Positions 42,113-50,082 of a stretch of 64,000 bases of DNA are shown in pieces. The notes under the pieces were generated by a model. It saw only the letters and a program-made list of their open reading frames with translations. It was not told the origin of the DNA and made no database searches. Within the stretch, counting starts at the first letter, position 1; every line of letters begins with the position of its first letter. A program made the position numbers and the translations under genes. Origin of the DNA: Centipeda periodontii DSM 2778 (GTDB lineage: Bacteria > Bacillota > Negativicutes > Selenomonadales > Selenomonadaceae); assembly GCF_000213975.1 (NCBI RefSeq), contig NZ_GL892076.1, positions 1,377,337 to 1,441,336 of the forward strand, written 5' to 3'.

Positions 42113-43020
42113 TTCCAAGACCCAGACCGGAGCGGTTCCGTCTGCGCCGCACGATGATGTTCATGAATGCGCAGCGGCCGGGACTCATCAAGGACGCGTA
42201 TATCTACGGCGTCGACAGCATCATGCTCGATCTTGAGGATGCCGTGGCGGAGAACCAGAAGGATGCGGCACGGTTCTCGCTCTATCATGCGCTGAAGAGC
42301 ATCGACTACGGTGATACCGAGGTCATTGTACGCATCAACGGGCTTGATACGCCGCATTGGCAGGAGGATGTGCGCGTCTGCGTTGCGGGCGGTGCGGACG
42401 GCGTACGCATCGCCAAATGCGAGAGTGCGGACGATGTTCGGCTGATCGAGGAGCACGTGCTCGCAGCGGAGAAGGAGTTCGGTGTCGAGGAGGGGCGGAC
42501 GCTGCTCATGGCGGCACTCGAAAGCCCGAAGGGGATTCTGAATGCGCGCGAGATCTGTCAGGCATCGGAGCGTATGCTCGGCGTGGCGATCTCGGGCGGT
42601 GACTTCCGCAAGAGTATGCATGTCCGCCCCGAGCGCAGCGGCATCGAGATCAATACGGCGCGCAGCCTCATGCTGCTCGCGGCGCGTGAGGCGGGCATTC
42701 AGTGCTTTGACACGGTGTTCACCGCGCTCGACGACGAGGAGGGCTTTCGCTCGGAGGTGGAACTCGATCACGCGATGGGCTTTGACGGCAAGAGCCTCAT
42801 CAACCCGCGCCAGATTGCATATGTGCACAAGACCTTTGCCCCGACGGAGAAGGAGATCGCAACGGCGGAACTCTATGTGCGCAGCTACGAGGAGCAGTCG
42901 AAGCTGGGCGTCGGTGTCTACACGGTGAACGGCAAGATGGTCGACATTGCCTTCATTGAGGACGCAAGGCGCATACTCGCCCTTGCGAAGGCGTGCGGCG
43001 TCTACCACGGGGATTTGTAA
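42109..43020 (+). CDS. citE: Citrate lyase beta subunit (citryl-ACP lyase)
   Basis: A 303-residue TIM-barrel lyase that splits citryl-ACP into acetyl-ACP and oxaloacetate. Motifs: LRRTMMFMNAQRPGLIKDA, DSIMLDLEDAVAENQKDAAR with the metal-binding acidic residues, VRINGLDTPHWQED, MAALESPKGILNA and GFDGKSLINPRQI. The ATG at 42109 overlaps the citD stop; the reading frame upstream of it is out of register with a real gene. Confidence 0.96.
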   Translation: MIPRPRPERFRLRRTMMFMNAQRPGLIKDAYIYGVDSIMLDLEDAVAENQKDAARFSLYHALKSIDYGDTEVIVRINGLDTPHWQEDVRVCVAGGADGVRIAKCESADDVRLIEEHVLAAEKEFGVEEGRTLLMAALESPKGILNAREICQASERMLGVAISGGDFRKSMHVRPERSGIEINTARSLMLLAAREAGIQCFDTVFTALDDEEGFRSEVELDHAMGFDGKSLINPRQIAYVHKTFAPTEKEIATAELYVRSYEEQSKLGVGVYTVNGKMVDIAFIEDARRILALAKACGVYHGDL

Positions 43021-43036
43021 AAGGGGGTGCAGTGAT

Positions 43037-44596
43037 ATGAAAAACGCAGTGGGCAGAGAGATTCCCGACGAACTTCTCACGGGGGGCAAGGAGGTCTATC
43101 AGGGCAAATTCTATATGGACGGCAAGTCCTATAAAAAGGCGGGAGCGACCGTACGACGCGCAGAGAAGCCACAGGCGTCGAAGGTGGTCGGCTCGATCCG
43201 TGAGGCGTGCGAGAAATGCGGCGCGCATGACGGCATGACGGTATCCTTCCATCATGCCTTTCGCAACGGCGACTATGTGACGAGCATGGTCATGAAGGTG
43301 CTCGTCGAGGAGATGGGGCTGAAGGATCTGACGGTTGCGACGACCTCCCTCGGCAGTGCACAGGATCTCCTTGCGGACTACATCGAGGAGGGCAAGATCA
43401 TCGGCGTCCAGTCCTCGGGGGTGCGCGGACGGATCGGCGAGGTCATCTCGGCGGGCAAGCTCAAAACGCCCGCGATCATCCGCAGTCACGGCGGGCGGCC
43501 GCGTGCCATCGAGACGGGGGAACTCTCCATCGACATCACGTTTATCGCGGCATCGGCGGCGGACGACTACGGCAATGCGAACGGTACGGGCGGCAAGAAC
43601 AACTGCGGTACGCTCGGCTATGCCGTCGCGGACGCTCGCTATGCCAACAATGTCGTCGTGGTGACGGACACGCTCGTCCCGTTCCCGAATATGCCCGCCG
43701 CCATTCCGTCCATCGACGTGGACTATGTTGTCGTTGTGGATGAGATCGGCGATCCGAAGAAGATCGGCACGAAGGAGGCGCGTGTCACCGAGGATCCGCG
43801 CAACCTCATGATGGCGGAGAACTGTGCGAAGATCATGGCGGCGACGCCGTACTTTAAGGACGGCTTCTCGTTTCAGACGGGCGTCGGCGGTCCGTCGCTC
43901 GCGGTCAACCGCTACCTTGAGGACTATATGCGCGAGCGGGGGATTGTGATGGGATTCGCGCTCGGCGGTATGGGCGGCAATATCTGCGACCTCATGGACA
44001 AGGGACTTGTGCGCAAGCTGCTCGATACGCAGGACTTTGATACGAAGGCGATTGCGCATCTCGCAGCGCATCCCGACAAGCATCTTGAGATCTCCACGAG
44101 TGAATATGCGAATCCCGCGAACAAGGGCGCATACGTCAACAAGCTCGACTTCGTCGTGCTTGCGGCGCTGGAGATTGACACGGATTTCAACGTCAACGTG
44201 CTGACCGGCTCGGACGGGGTGCTGCGCGGTGCGCCGGGCGGGCATCCGGACACGGCGGCGGGGAGCAAGTGCTGCATCATTGTCACGCCACTCGTGCGCG
44301 GGCGCATGGCAACGGTCTGCAAGAAGGTCGTCACCGTGACGACGCCGGGGGACTGTGTGGATGTGCTCGTGACGGACTACGGCATCGCCGTCAATCCCGC
44401 GCGCAGGGATCTGATCGAGTGTCTCGACGCGGCGGGGATTGCCCATACGACGATCGAGGCGCTCCAAGAGAAGGCGTACAGCCTTGTCGGTGAGCCGGAC
44501 GAACTCGAATGGGAGGATCAGGTGATCGCCGTCCTGGAGGCGCGTGACGGTACGATTCTCGATGTCGTACGCAAGATCAAACCGCTCGTGCTTTGA
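43037..44596 (+). CDS. citF: Citrate lyase alpha subunit (citrate:acetyl-ACP transferase)
   Basis: A 519-residue CoA-transferase-like subunit that swaps citrate for acetate on the ACP. Recognisable blocks are SVSFHHAFRNGDYV-type (here TVSFHHAFRNGDYVTSMVM), GVRGRIGEVISAGKL, RSHGGRPRAIETGE and DVLVTDYGIAVNPAR. The start at 43037 (MKNAVGREI) follows AAGGGGGTG. Full length. It overlaps citG by 4 bases (TTGA) if citG uses its TTG. Confidence 0.96.
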   Translation: MKNAVGREIPDELLTGGKEVYQGKFYMDGKSYKKAGATVRRAEKPQASKVVGSIREACEKCGAHDGMTVSFHHAFRNGDYVTSMVMKVLVEEMGLKDLTVATTSLGSAQDLLADYIEEGKIIGVQSSGVRGRIGEVISAGKLKTPAIIRSHGGRPRAIETGELSIDITFIAASAADDYGNANGTGGKNNCGTLGYAVADARYANNVVVVTDTLVPFPNMPAAIPSIDVDYVVVVDEIGDPKKIGTKEARVTEDPRNLMMAENCAKIMAATPYFKDGFSFQTGVGGPSLAVNRYLEDYMRERGIVMGFALGGMGGNICDLMDKGLVRKLLDTQDFDTKAIAHLAAHPDKHLEISTSEYANPANKGAYVNKLDFVVLAALEIDTDFNVNVLTGSDGVLRGAPGGHPDTAAGSKCCIIVTPLVRGRMATVCKKVVTVTTPGDCVDVLVTDYGIAVNPARRDLIECLDAAGIAHTTIEALQEKAYSLVGEPDELEWEDQVIAVLEARDGTILDVVRKIKPLVL

Positions 44597-45483
44597 ATAC
44601 GGTATTGGATGGGAAAATGAGGGGCGTGGATCACATTGCCGCGCTTGCCGTGGAGGCTCTGCTTGTCGAGGTGGCGGCAACGCCGAAGCCGGGGCTTGTC
44701 GATCGTGCGAACAATGGGGCGCACGACGATATGGACTTCTTCACCTTTCAGGCATCGGCGGCGGCGCTTGCGCCGTATTTTGCGGAATTCGCGCGTGCGG
44801 GTGCGGGGCATGAGCACCTCGATACCCTACTCGCGCAGCTGCGTCCGATCGGATGTCGTGCAGAAGCCGCCATGTATGCACGCACGGGGGGCGTGAATAC
44901 GCACAAGGGCGCGGTGTTCAGCTTTGGCGTTTTGCTCGGTGCGGCTGGGTGGCTCATGGCGCATGGCGGGCGTCTGACCGCCGATGCCGTTCTGGATGCG
45001 GCGAGAACGATCTGCACGGGACTTTGCCGCGCGGACTATGGAGCGCTCGCAAAGGATGCCGTGCCCGCAACGAAAGGGCAGGCGGCGTATCTCGCGTACG
45101 GTCTGACGGGCGTGCGCGGCGAGGCGGAGGCAGGATTCCCGCTCGTACGGGCGTATGCCCTGCCGCTCTACCGCGCGCGCAGGGCGGCGCATACACCGTT
45201 GAACGATGCTCTCGTTGACGTGCTCCTCGTGCTTATGGCACACAATATGGACACGAATATCCTCGGTCGTCACGATCTTGCGATGCTTCATCGCGTGCAG
45301 GGCGATGCCGCCCGAATCCTCACGCTGGGGGGCATGGGGACGGCGGCGGGACGCGCAGCAGTCGAGGCCTTTGACGCGCAGTTGATCGCCGCATGGGTCA
45401 GCCCCGGCGGCTCGGCGGACCTCGTTGCGGTTACACACTTTCTATACGAAATGGAACAGTCCGATATGCTCAGATCAATGTGA
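44593..45483 (+). CDS. citG: Triphosphoribosyl-dephospho-CoA synthase
   Basis: A 296-residue enzyme that joins ATP and dephospho-CoA to make the precursor of the citrate lyase prosthetic group. Motifs: LVEVAATPKPGLVDRANNGAHDDMD, GGVNTHKGAVFSFG, and the end blocks HNMDTNILGRH and GGMGTAAGRAA. The start is uncertain: a TTG at 44593 overlapping citF, or an ATG at 44617 that leaves 288 residues. Both keep the conserved core. The usual final piece of the citD-E-F-G order. Confidence 0.94.
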   Translation: MNTVLDGKMRGVDHIAALAVEALLVEVAATPKPGLVDRANNGAHDDMDFFTFQASAAALAPYFAEFARAGAGHEHLDTLLAQLRPIGCRAEAAMYARTGGVNTHKGAVFSFGVLLGAAGWLMAHGGRLTADAVLDAARTICTGLCRADYGALAKDAVPATKGQAAYLAYGLTGVRGEAEAGFPLVRAYALPLYRARRAAHTPLNDALVDVLLVLMAHNMDTNILGRHDLAMLHRVQGDAARILTLGGMGTAAGRAAVEAFDAQLIAAWVSPGGSADLVAVTHFLYEMEQSDMLRSM

Positions 45484-45509
45484 AATCACTTTGGGAATGG
45501 AGGTTTTTC

Positions 45510-46835
45510 ATGTTACTCGCTGTTACTGGTTTTGTGATGATCTTTTTGATCATCTTTCTGCTTTTGCAGTCCAAGGCGCATCCGACGCCGATCTTCGTCA
45601 TTGTCCCGATTCTCTGCGCTGTGGTCTGCGGCTTTGACTTCACGCAGATTGCGGAGTTCATGAAAACGGGTGTGGCGACGACCATGCCGGTCGCCGTGCT
45701 CTTTATCTTCTCCATCGTCTACTTTTCGATCATGTCGGAGGTCGGGCTCTTCGACCCACTCGTCGACTTCCTCGTGAAACACGCAGGCTCCAACGTCATC
45801 CTCGTTACGGTGGCGACCGCGTGTATTGCGACGATCGCTCACCTCGACGGCGCGCTTGCCGCGACACTCCTTGTGACAATTCCCGCGATGCTGCCGATTT
45901 ACAAGAAACTGCATATCCGTCCTGTCGTGCTCTGTGTTATCATCGGCGCGGCAATGAGTATCATGAACCTCCTGCCGTGGGGCGGTCCCGTTGCGCGCGT
46001 CGGCGTTATCCTGAACACGGATGTCAATGCGCTCTGGCACACACTCATCCCACTACAGATTGTCGGAATCATCATGGTGCTTGTCTTTGCCGCATTTATG
46101 GGCGTGTTGGAAAAGCGGCGCGGTGCGGGCATACATCCGACAGGCAAGGCGGCGGAGCTGGATGAGGATGCGTCCTCGGCACATCAGATCTCCGATGAGG
46201 AAGCCGCCGCACTCAAGCGCCCGAAGCTCTTCTGGTTCAATCTTCTCCTCACGGTCGGCGTGATCGCACTTCTCTGCTTCACGAAGATTCAGCTGTACGC
46301 CGCATTCATGATTGGTCTTTCATTTGCACTCATCGTGAATTTTCCCGATCCGAAGATGCAGGGCAAGCGCATCAAGGCGCATGCGGGTGAGGCGCTCGGC
46401 GTGCCGATGATCCTGCTTGCCTCCGGTGTCTTCCTCGGTGTTCTCACGGGCACAAAGATGATGGACGCGATGGCAGAGACGCTCGTCATGCTTATCCCGA
46501 CCGTGCTTGGTCCGTATTTCCACATCATCATGGGCATCTTTGCCGTACCGATCGGTATGATGCTCGGTACGAGTCCGTACTTCTTCGGGCTTATGCCGCT
46601 TGCCATCGGTGTCGGTGAGCAGTATGGCATTACCCCGGAGAATATGTCGAATGCGATGCTCGTCGGCAAGAATTTTGCCGTTCTCGTCACGCCGCACGCG
46701 GCGACGACATTCCTCTGCTGCGGACTTGCGGGTGTCTCCATCAAGGAGCTTCTGCGCTTCTGCGCGCCGTGGCTCTGGGGACTTTCGATCATCTCCCTGT
46801 TCTTTGCCATTGTCTTGGGGATTGTGACCATATAA
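45510..46835 (+). CDS. CitMHS-family metal-citrate:proton symporter
   Basis: A 441-residue polytopic transporter with about 12 membrane helices, two halves joined by a cytoplasmic loop near 215-245 (KRRGAGIHPTGKAAELDEDAS). Blocks: IAHLDGALAATLLVTIPAMLPIYKKL, MNLLPWGGPVARVG, MLGTSPYFFGLMPLAIGVGEQYGI, VTPHAATTFLCCGLAGV. CitM-type proteins import citrate complexed with Mg2+, Ca2+ or heavier ions. The start at 45510 follows GGAGG. Last gene of the plus-strand citrate operon; supplies the lyase's substrate. Confidence 0.9.
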   Translation: MLLAVTGFVMIFLIIFLLLQSKAHPTPIFVIVPILCAVVCGFDFTQIAEFMKTGVATTMPVAVLFIFSIVYFSIMSEVGLFDPLVDFLVKHAGSNVILVTVATACIATIAHLDGALAATLLVTIPAMLPIYKKLHIRPVVLCVIIGAAMSIMNLLPWGGPVARVGVILNTDVNALWHTLIPLQIVGIIMVLVFAAFMGVLEKRRGAGIHPTGKAAELDEDASSAHQISDEEAAALKRPKLFWFNLLLTVGVIALLCFTKIQLYAAFMIGLSFALIVNFPDPKMQGKRIKAHAGEALGVPMILLASGVFLGVLTGTKMMDAMAETLVMLIPTVLGPYFHIIMGIFAVPIGMMLGTSPYFFGLMPLAIGVGEQYGITPENMSNAMLVGKNFAVLVTPHAATTFLCCGLAGVSIKELLRFCAPWLWGLSIISLFFAIVLGIVTI

Positions 46836-46846
46836 TCCATTTCAAA

Positions 46847-46894
46847 AAGAAAGACAGACAGCGTAATCTCTGCGCCGTCTGTCTTTCTTATTTT
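46847..46894. terminator. Bidirectional terminator between the citrate operon and the phosphoesterase gene
   Basis: A perfect 13-bp stem AAGAAAGACAGAC (46847-46859) with its complement (46877-46889). ATTTTT follows on the plus strand and TTTTT on the minus strand. It contains the stop codon of the convergent minus-strand gene. Confidence 0.85.
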
Positions 46895-48123
46895 TGCAGA
46901 TCGACCGTATCGAGCACCGCTCCGCTCGTTGTTTCACAGCGAATATGGAGGTGCTGTGCATCCGCCTCCAGATAGAGGTAGTTGGACGGTGTGGGATCGG
47001 GACCGGCGATGATGTCGTATGTCTCTGCGGGGACGTTGAAGTACTCGTTCCCCGCAGGTCCCGCGAGGAGGTAGAGAGTTCCATTCTTGTCCGTCTGACG
47101 TGCGCGCATTTGGCGGCGGCGGTAGGCGTGAACGTGTCCTGAGACGACGAGATCGATGCCGAGATGATCGAATGTGTCCAAAAAAACCTGTCCCACGTCG
47201 CTGATGCCGTGATTTGTATTCTGCTCGACCTGATAGTCACCGTAGGCGAGAATATCCTTGTGCATGAGGACGAGCTTCCACGGTGCTGTGCTTGCCGCAG
47301 CATCCTTTCTTAGCCAGTCCATCTGCTCTGCCCTCAGTGCCGCGCCGCGTTCCTCCGCCTCAAGGAACTGGGTATCGAGGACCATGCAGTGCACCGCGCC
47401 GAGGTCAAAGGAGTAGTAGTGTCCGCGAAAATCACGGCTGCCGTTGTCGGGCAGGGCAAAGGTGCGGAGATAGCGGACGGGCGGCACGGCAGTCCACTGC
47501 AATCCGTAGTATTCGTGATTGCCGAGGACGGGGATGTGGGGATGGCGGGCGAGCGGTGCACCTGCCGCCTCCATCGCCTCGAAGAATGAGCGCCAGTGCC
47601 ATGCGGACTCCCCGTTGTCCGTGAGGTCGCCGACGATGGCGACAGCGTCAGCGTCCGGATGACGCTGCCATGCCGTCTGATAGGTCGTGCGCCACACATC
47701 GTAGCTCTCGCCGCACTGACTGTCCGAGAAGAGCAGGGCACGTACCGGATTACCCACACCGAGTAGTGGGATCCATTCCGTCGCACTTCCCGCATGCGTG
47801 ACGCGGTAGGCACTGTCCTCAGCGAAAGAAATCTCTGCATGATAGATAAACTGTACCTCGTCGTCCATCGAAAGATAGGTGTAGGCGGGGATCAGGCTCT
47901 CCACTTGCTTGTGGGGGCTGCGCAGCTCAACGCGCACATTTTGGAGCAGCTGCGGGCTGTCCCACTGAATCATGCGCGTGCGTGCGGGATTCGCCGTCAC
48001 GATCTGGCGCAGATGATGGATGCCGTCAGCAGCGGCGTGGGCAGAGCGGGACGAAAAGAGACCGCCGAAGCTCATCGTGAAGATGGTCTTGGCGGCAGCC
48101 TGCAAAAACGAGCGTCGCGTCAT
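46888..48123 (-). CDS. Tat-exported purple-acid-phosphatase-like metallophosphoesterase
   Basis: A 411-residue exported hydrolase. The N-terminus TRRSFLQAAAKTIFTMSFGG is a twin-arginine signal with cleavage near AHA (about 30). A fibronectin-like domain (about 40-125) precedes the calcineurin-like metal-binding domain: GDLTDNG, GNHEYYG, LVLMHKDILAYG and VSGHVHAYRRR supply Asp/Asn/His ligands of the two-metal centre. Likely removes phosphate from organic phosphates outside the cytoplasm. Its start overlaps the upstream TVP38 gene by 4 bases. Confidence 0.88.
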   Translation of the reverse strand: MTRRSFLQAAAKTIFTMSFGGLFSSRSAHAAADGIHHLRQIVTANPARTRMIQWDSPQLLQNVRVELRSPHKQVESLIPAYTYLSMDDEVQFIYHAEISFAEDSAYRVTHAGSATEWIPLLGVGNPVRALLFSDSQCGESYDVWRTTYQTAWQRHPDADAVAIVGDLTDNGESAWHWRSFFEAMEAAGAPLARHPHIPVLGNHEYYGLQWTAVPPVRYLRTFALPDNGSRDFRGHYYSFDLGAVHCMVLDTQFLEAEERGAALRAEQMDWLRKDAAASTAPWKLVLMHKDILAYGDYQVEQNTNHGISDVGQVFLDTFDHLGIDLVVSGHVHAYRRRQMRARQTDKNGTLYLLAGPAGNEYFNVPAETYDIIAGPDPTPSNYLYLEADAQHLHIRCETTSGAVLDTVDLQK

Positions 48124-48845
48124 TCTTTTTTCTCCATTTCGTGCTCCGCAGCTTCGGCATGCATCAGGCGCTTTTCGTAGTGGATGGCAGCGTAGATCAG
48201 AATGCCGGCGGCGATGATGACAATGATGAGGCGCGTGTTGTTCTCCTGCTGCATGATGATGTCATGCCCGATGATTGCCTCGATGCCCGTCGAGGGGAAT
48301 TTGCCGACGAGCGAGGCGAGCACATAGTCGCGGAAGCGAATCGAGGAGAGGGCACCGACGGCGTTCATGATGGCAGAGGGGAGATAGGGCACCATACGTC
48401 CGATCAGCATGATGAAGAAGCCCTTGCTGCCGCTGTATTGATCAACCTTTGCGAGGAAGGGGCTCTTCGCGATTGCCTTTTCCGCCGCTTCGCGGAAGTA
48501 GAAGCGCATGAGGACGAAGGCGATTGTCACGCCGACCGTCTCTGCCACGCAGGAGAGAATGATGCCGGGGATGATGCCGAAGAGAATGACGTTCGCCGTC
48601 GAGAAGATGACGGCGGGCGGGAAGCCAAGCGCGTTCGTAAAGAGGGTAAGGAGAAACGCAAAGACGACTGCCCACTCCCCGAATGAGCGAATGTATTCAA
48701 CTGTTGCGGGAATGTCGCCGCTGGCAAGCAGTGTGAACAGCTCGGGCAGAAATCCCGGTGCGATGAGGTGAATGATGACGAAGAGCAGGACAATCGCGAG
48801 AGCCGCGCCGATCTTGAGGACGCCCATCCCCATTTGCTGCTTCAT
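48120..48845 (-). CDS. TVP38/TMEM64 (VTT-domain) membrane protein
   Basis: A 241-residue polytopic protein of the DedA/TVP38 superfamily. Hydrophobic helices surround the VTT core: GEWAVVFAFLLTLFTNALGFPPAVIFSTANVILFG, then GFFIMLIGRMVPYLPSAIMNAVGALSSIRFRDYVLASLVGKFP, a signature region with the conserved Gly/Arg-Pro elements. Members act in envelope lipid handling (undecaprenyl-phosphate or phospholipid flipping in relatives). Coupled by overlap to the metallophosphoesterase, which may point to lipid phosphate turnover; this is inference. Confidence 0.9.
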   Translation of the reverse strand: MKQQMGMGVLKIGAALAIVLLFVIIHLIAPGFLPELFTLLASGDIPATVEYIRSFGEWAVVFAFLLTLFTNALGFPPAVIFSTANVILFGIIPGIILSCVAETVGVTIAFVLMRFYFREAAEKAIAKSPFLAKVDQYSGSKGFFIMLIGRMVPYLPSAIMNAVGALSSIRFRDYVLASLVGKFPSTGIEAIIGHDIIMQQENNTRLIIVIIAAGILIYAAIHYEKRLMHAEAAEHEMEKKE

Positions 48846-48856
48846 GTAAATGCCTC

Positions 48857-49204
48857 CTAGGTGCTGAGAACCATGGCAAGTGCGCCGATGACCAGCGCGA
48901 TGCTGAAACCCTGCATGGCATTTGCAATACTCTTTCCATACGTGCGGGAGAAGCGCTGCACAATTTTTCGGAGTTCAAAGATCAGGAAGGAGAGGCAGAA
49001 GAACACGAGCGAGAGATCGCCTTCCGTCCAACCGTAAGCAAAGATCACGGAGGAGAGGACAATGCCGGTCTGTTCGCCGCGTGAGAAGATCCGCTCGGGC
49101 TCCTTACTGTGTTCACGCGCGTCAAGTTCTGCACGTGTCAATGGTATCCCCATCTCGTCGATTTTTTCTTGGTCGCGGTCAAACCAGCGGTAATGAAATC
49201 CCAT
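48857..49204 (-). CDS. Hypothetical membrane protein
   Basis: A 115-residue protein, no recognised family. The first approximately 45 residues are hydrophilic and charged (YRWFDRDQEKIDEMGIPLTRAELDAREHSKEPERIF). They are followed by two or three short hydrophobic segments (GIVLSSVIFAYGW, LSLVFFCLSFLIFEL and MQGFSIALVIGALAMVL). It lies between the TVP38 gene and the amidase on the minus strand, with an 11-base gap to the former, so it is likely co-transcribed. Confidence 0.7.
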   Translation of the reverse strand: MGFHYRWFDRDQEKIDEMGIPLTRAELDAREHSKEPERIFSRGEQTGIVLSSVIFAYGWTEGDLSLVFFCLSFLIFELRKIVQRFSRTYGKSIANAMQGFSIALVIGALAMVLST

Positions 49205-49230
49205 CGTTCTTCACCTCCATAATCTTTCGG

Positions 49231-50082
49231 CTATGTTGCGATGCGTCGCTGCGTGGGGCGCGGATTCGGCTCCGGTAAATCTGGTCTCTTTTGGGGCTTG
49301 ATCGACGGCTTTTCCGGCGGGGGCTGTACCGGTGGGTTGGGCGTGCTTGGTGCCGGATGTGAGGGGCGCGTCATGCCGTTTCTGCGCTGTTCCTCCTCCA
49401 TTCGTTCGCGGATCTGTGTGCGTCGGCGCTCTTCCTCCTCGCGTTCGAGCTGTGCGATACGCAGGCGCTCGGTCTGCATTTCCTGTGAGGTATAGTAGAT
49501 GCGCGCCTGCTGGACGATGTCGGGCAGATCGGCATAGAGGTAACGACCGGGGCAGGCAGTCGCGTTTAGATCGCGATGCCCTTTCACAGTACCCTGCCAC
49601 TGGGGATCGAACTGATAGACGGTGCAGAGCGAGGCAATGAGGAGTGCCGCCGAGGCTTCTTGTTCCTCGGTTGGGGTGCCCATCTCGAAATTTCCGGCGA
49701 GGTTGATCCCAACGGTATGGCGGTTCTCGCCATAGACATGTGCGCCCACCGCGCCGAGCGGACGCCCCTGTTCGATTGTACCGTCCTTGCGGATGAGAAA
49801 GTGATAGCCAATGCCCGACCAACCTTGGTTCAGATGCCACTGATGAACCGTCTCTGCCGAGACATCGTCGTTATTTGCCATGCCGATGTGATGGACGACA
49901 ATGCAGTCGGTCACCAAACGATTTTCAAGTGTGCCAAACTTCAGATATGTGGGGCGAACTGCCACGCCCGGTAGAGTCGTCGGGATATACCACGATGCCT
50001 CCACGGCGGCGGGGAAGAACGGAAAAAATGTGGCGCCGATGCCGACGAGGGCGAGGCGGCGCAGAAATTCTCTACGATTCAT
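49231..50082 (-). CDS. Tat-exported N-acetylmuramoyl-L-alanine amidase (Amidase_2/PGRP fold)
   Basis: A 283-residue cell-wall hydrolase. The start at 50082 (MNRREFLRRLALVGIGATFFPFF) gives a twin-arginine signal peptide and follows AGGAGA; the longer frame to 50358 overlaps the ABC transporter gene. The amidase domain (about 55-190) has the zinc ligands in IVVHHIG, the conserved GYHFLI and VGINLAGNFE, and HRDLNATACPGRYL with the second His and the Cys. A long charged helix and a Pro-rich tail (about 200-283) may anchor or dock it. It splits the MurNAc-L-Ala bond. It overlaps the upstream ABC transporter by 11 bases. Confidence 0.9.
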   Translation of the reverse strand: MNRREFLRRLALVGIGATFFPFFPAAVEASWYIPTTLPGVAVRPTYLKFGTLENRLVTDCIVVHHIGMANNDDVSAETVHQWHLNQGWSGIGYHFLIRKDGTIEQGRPLGAVGAHVYGENRHTVGINLAGNFEMGTPTEEQEASAALLIASLCTVYQFDPQWQGTVKGHRDLNATACPGRYLYADLPDIVQQARIYYTSQEMQTERLRIAQLEREEEERRRTQIRERMEEEQRRNGMTRPSHPAPSTPNPPVQPPPEKPSIKPQKRPDLPEPNPRPTQRRIAT

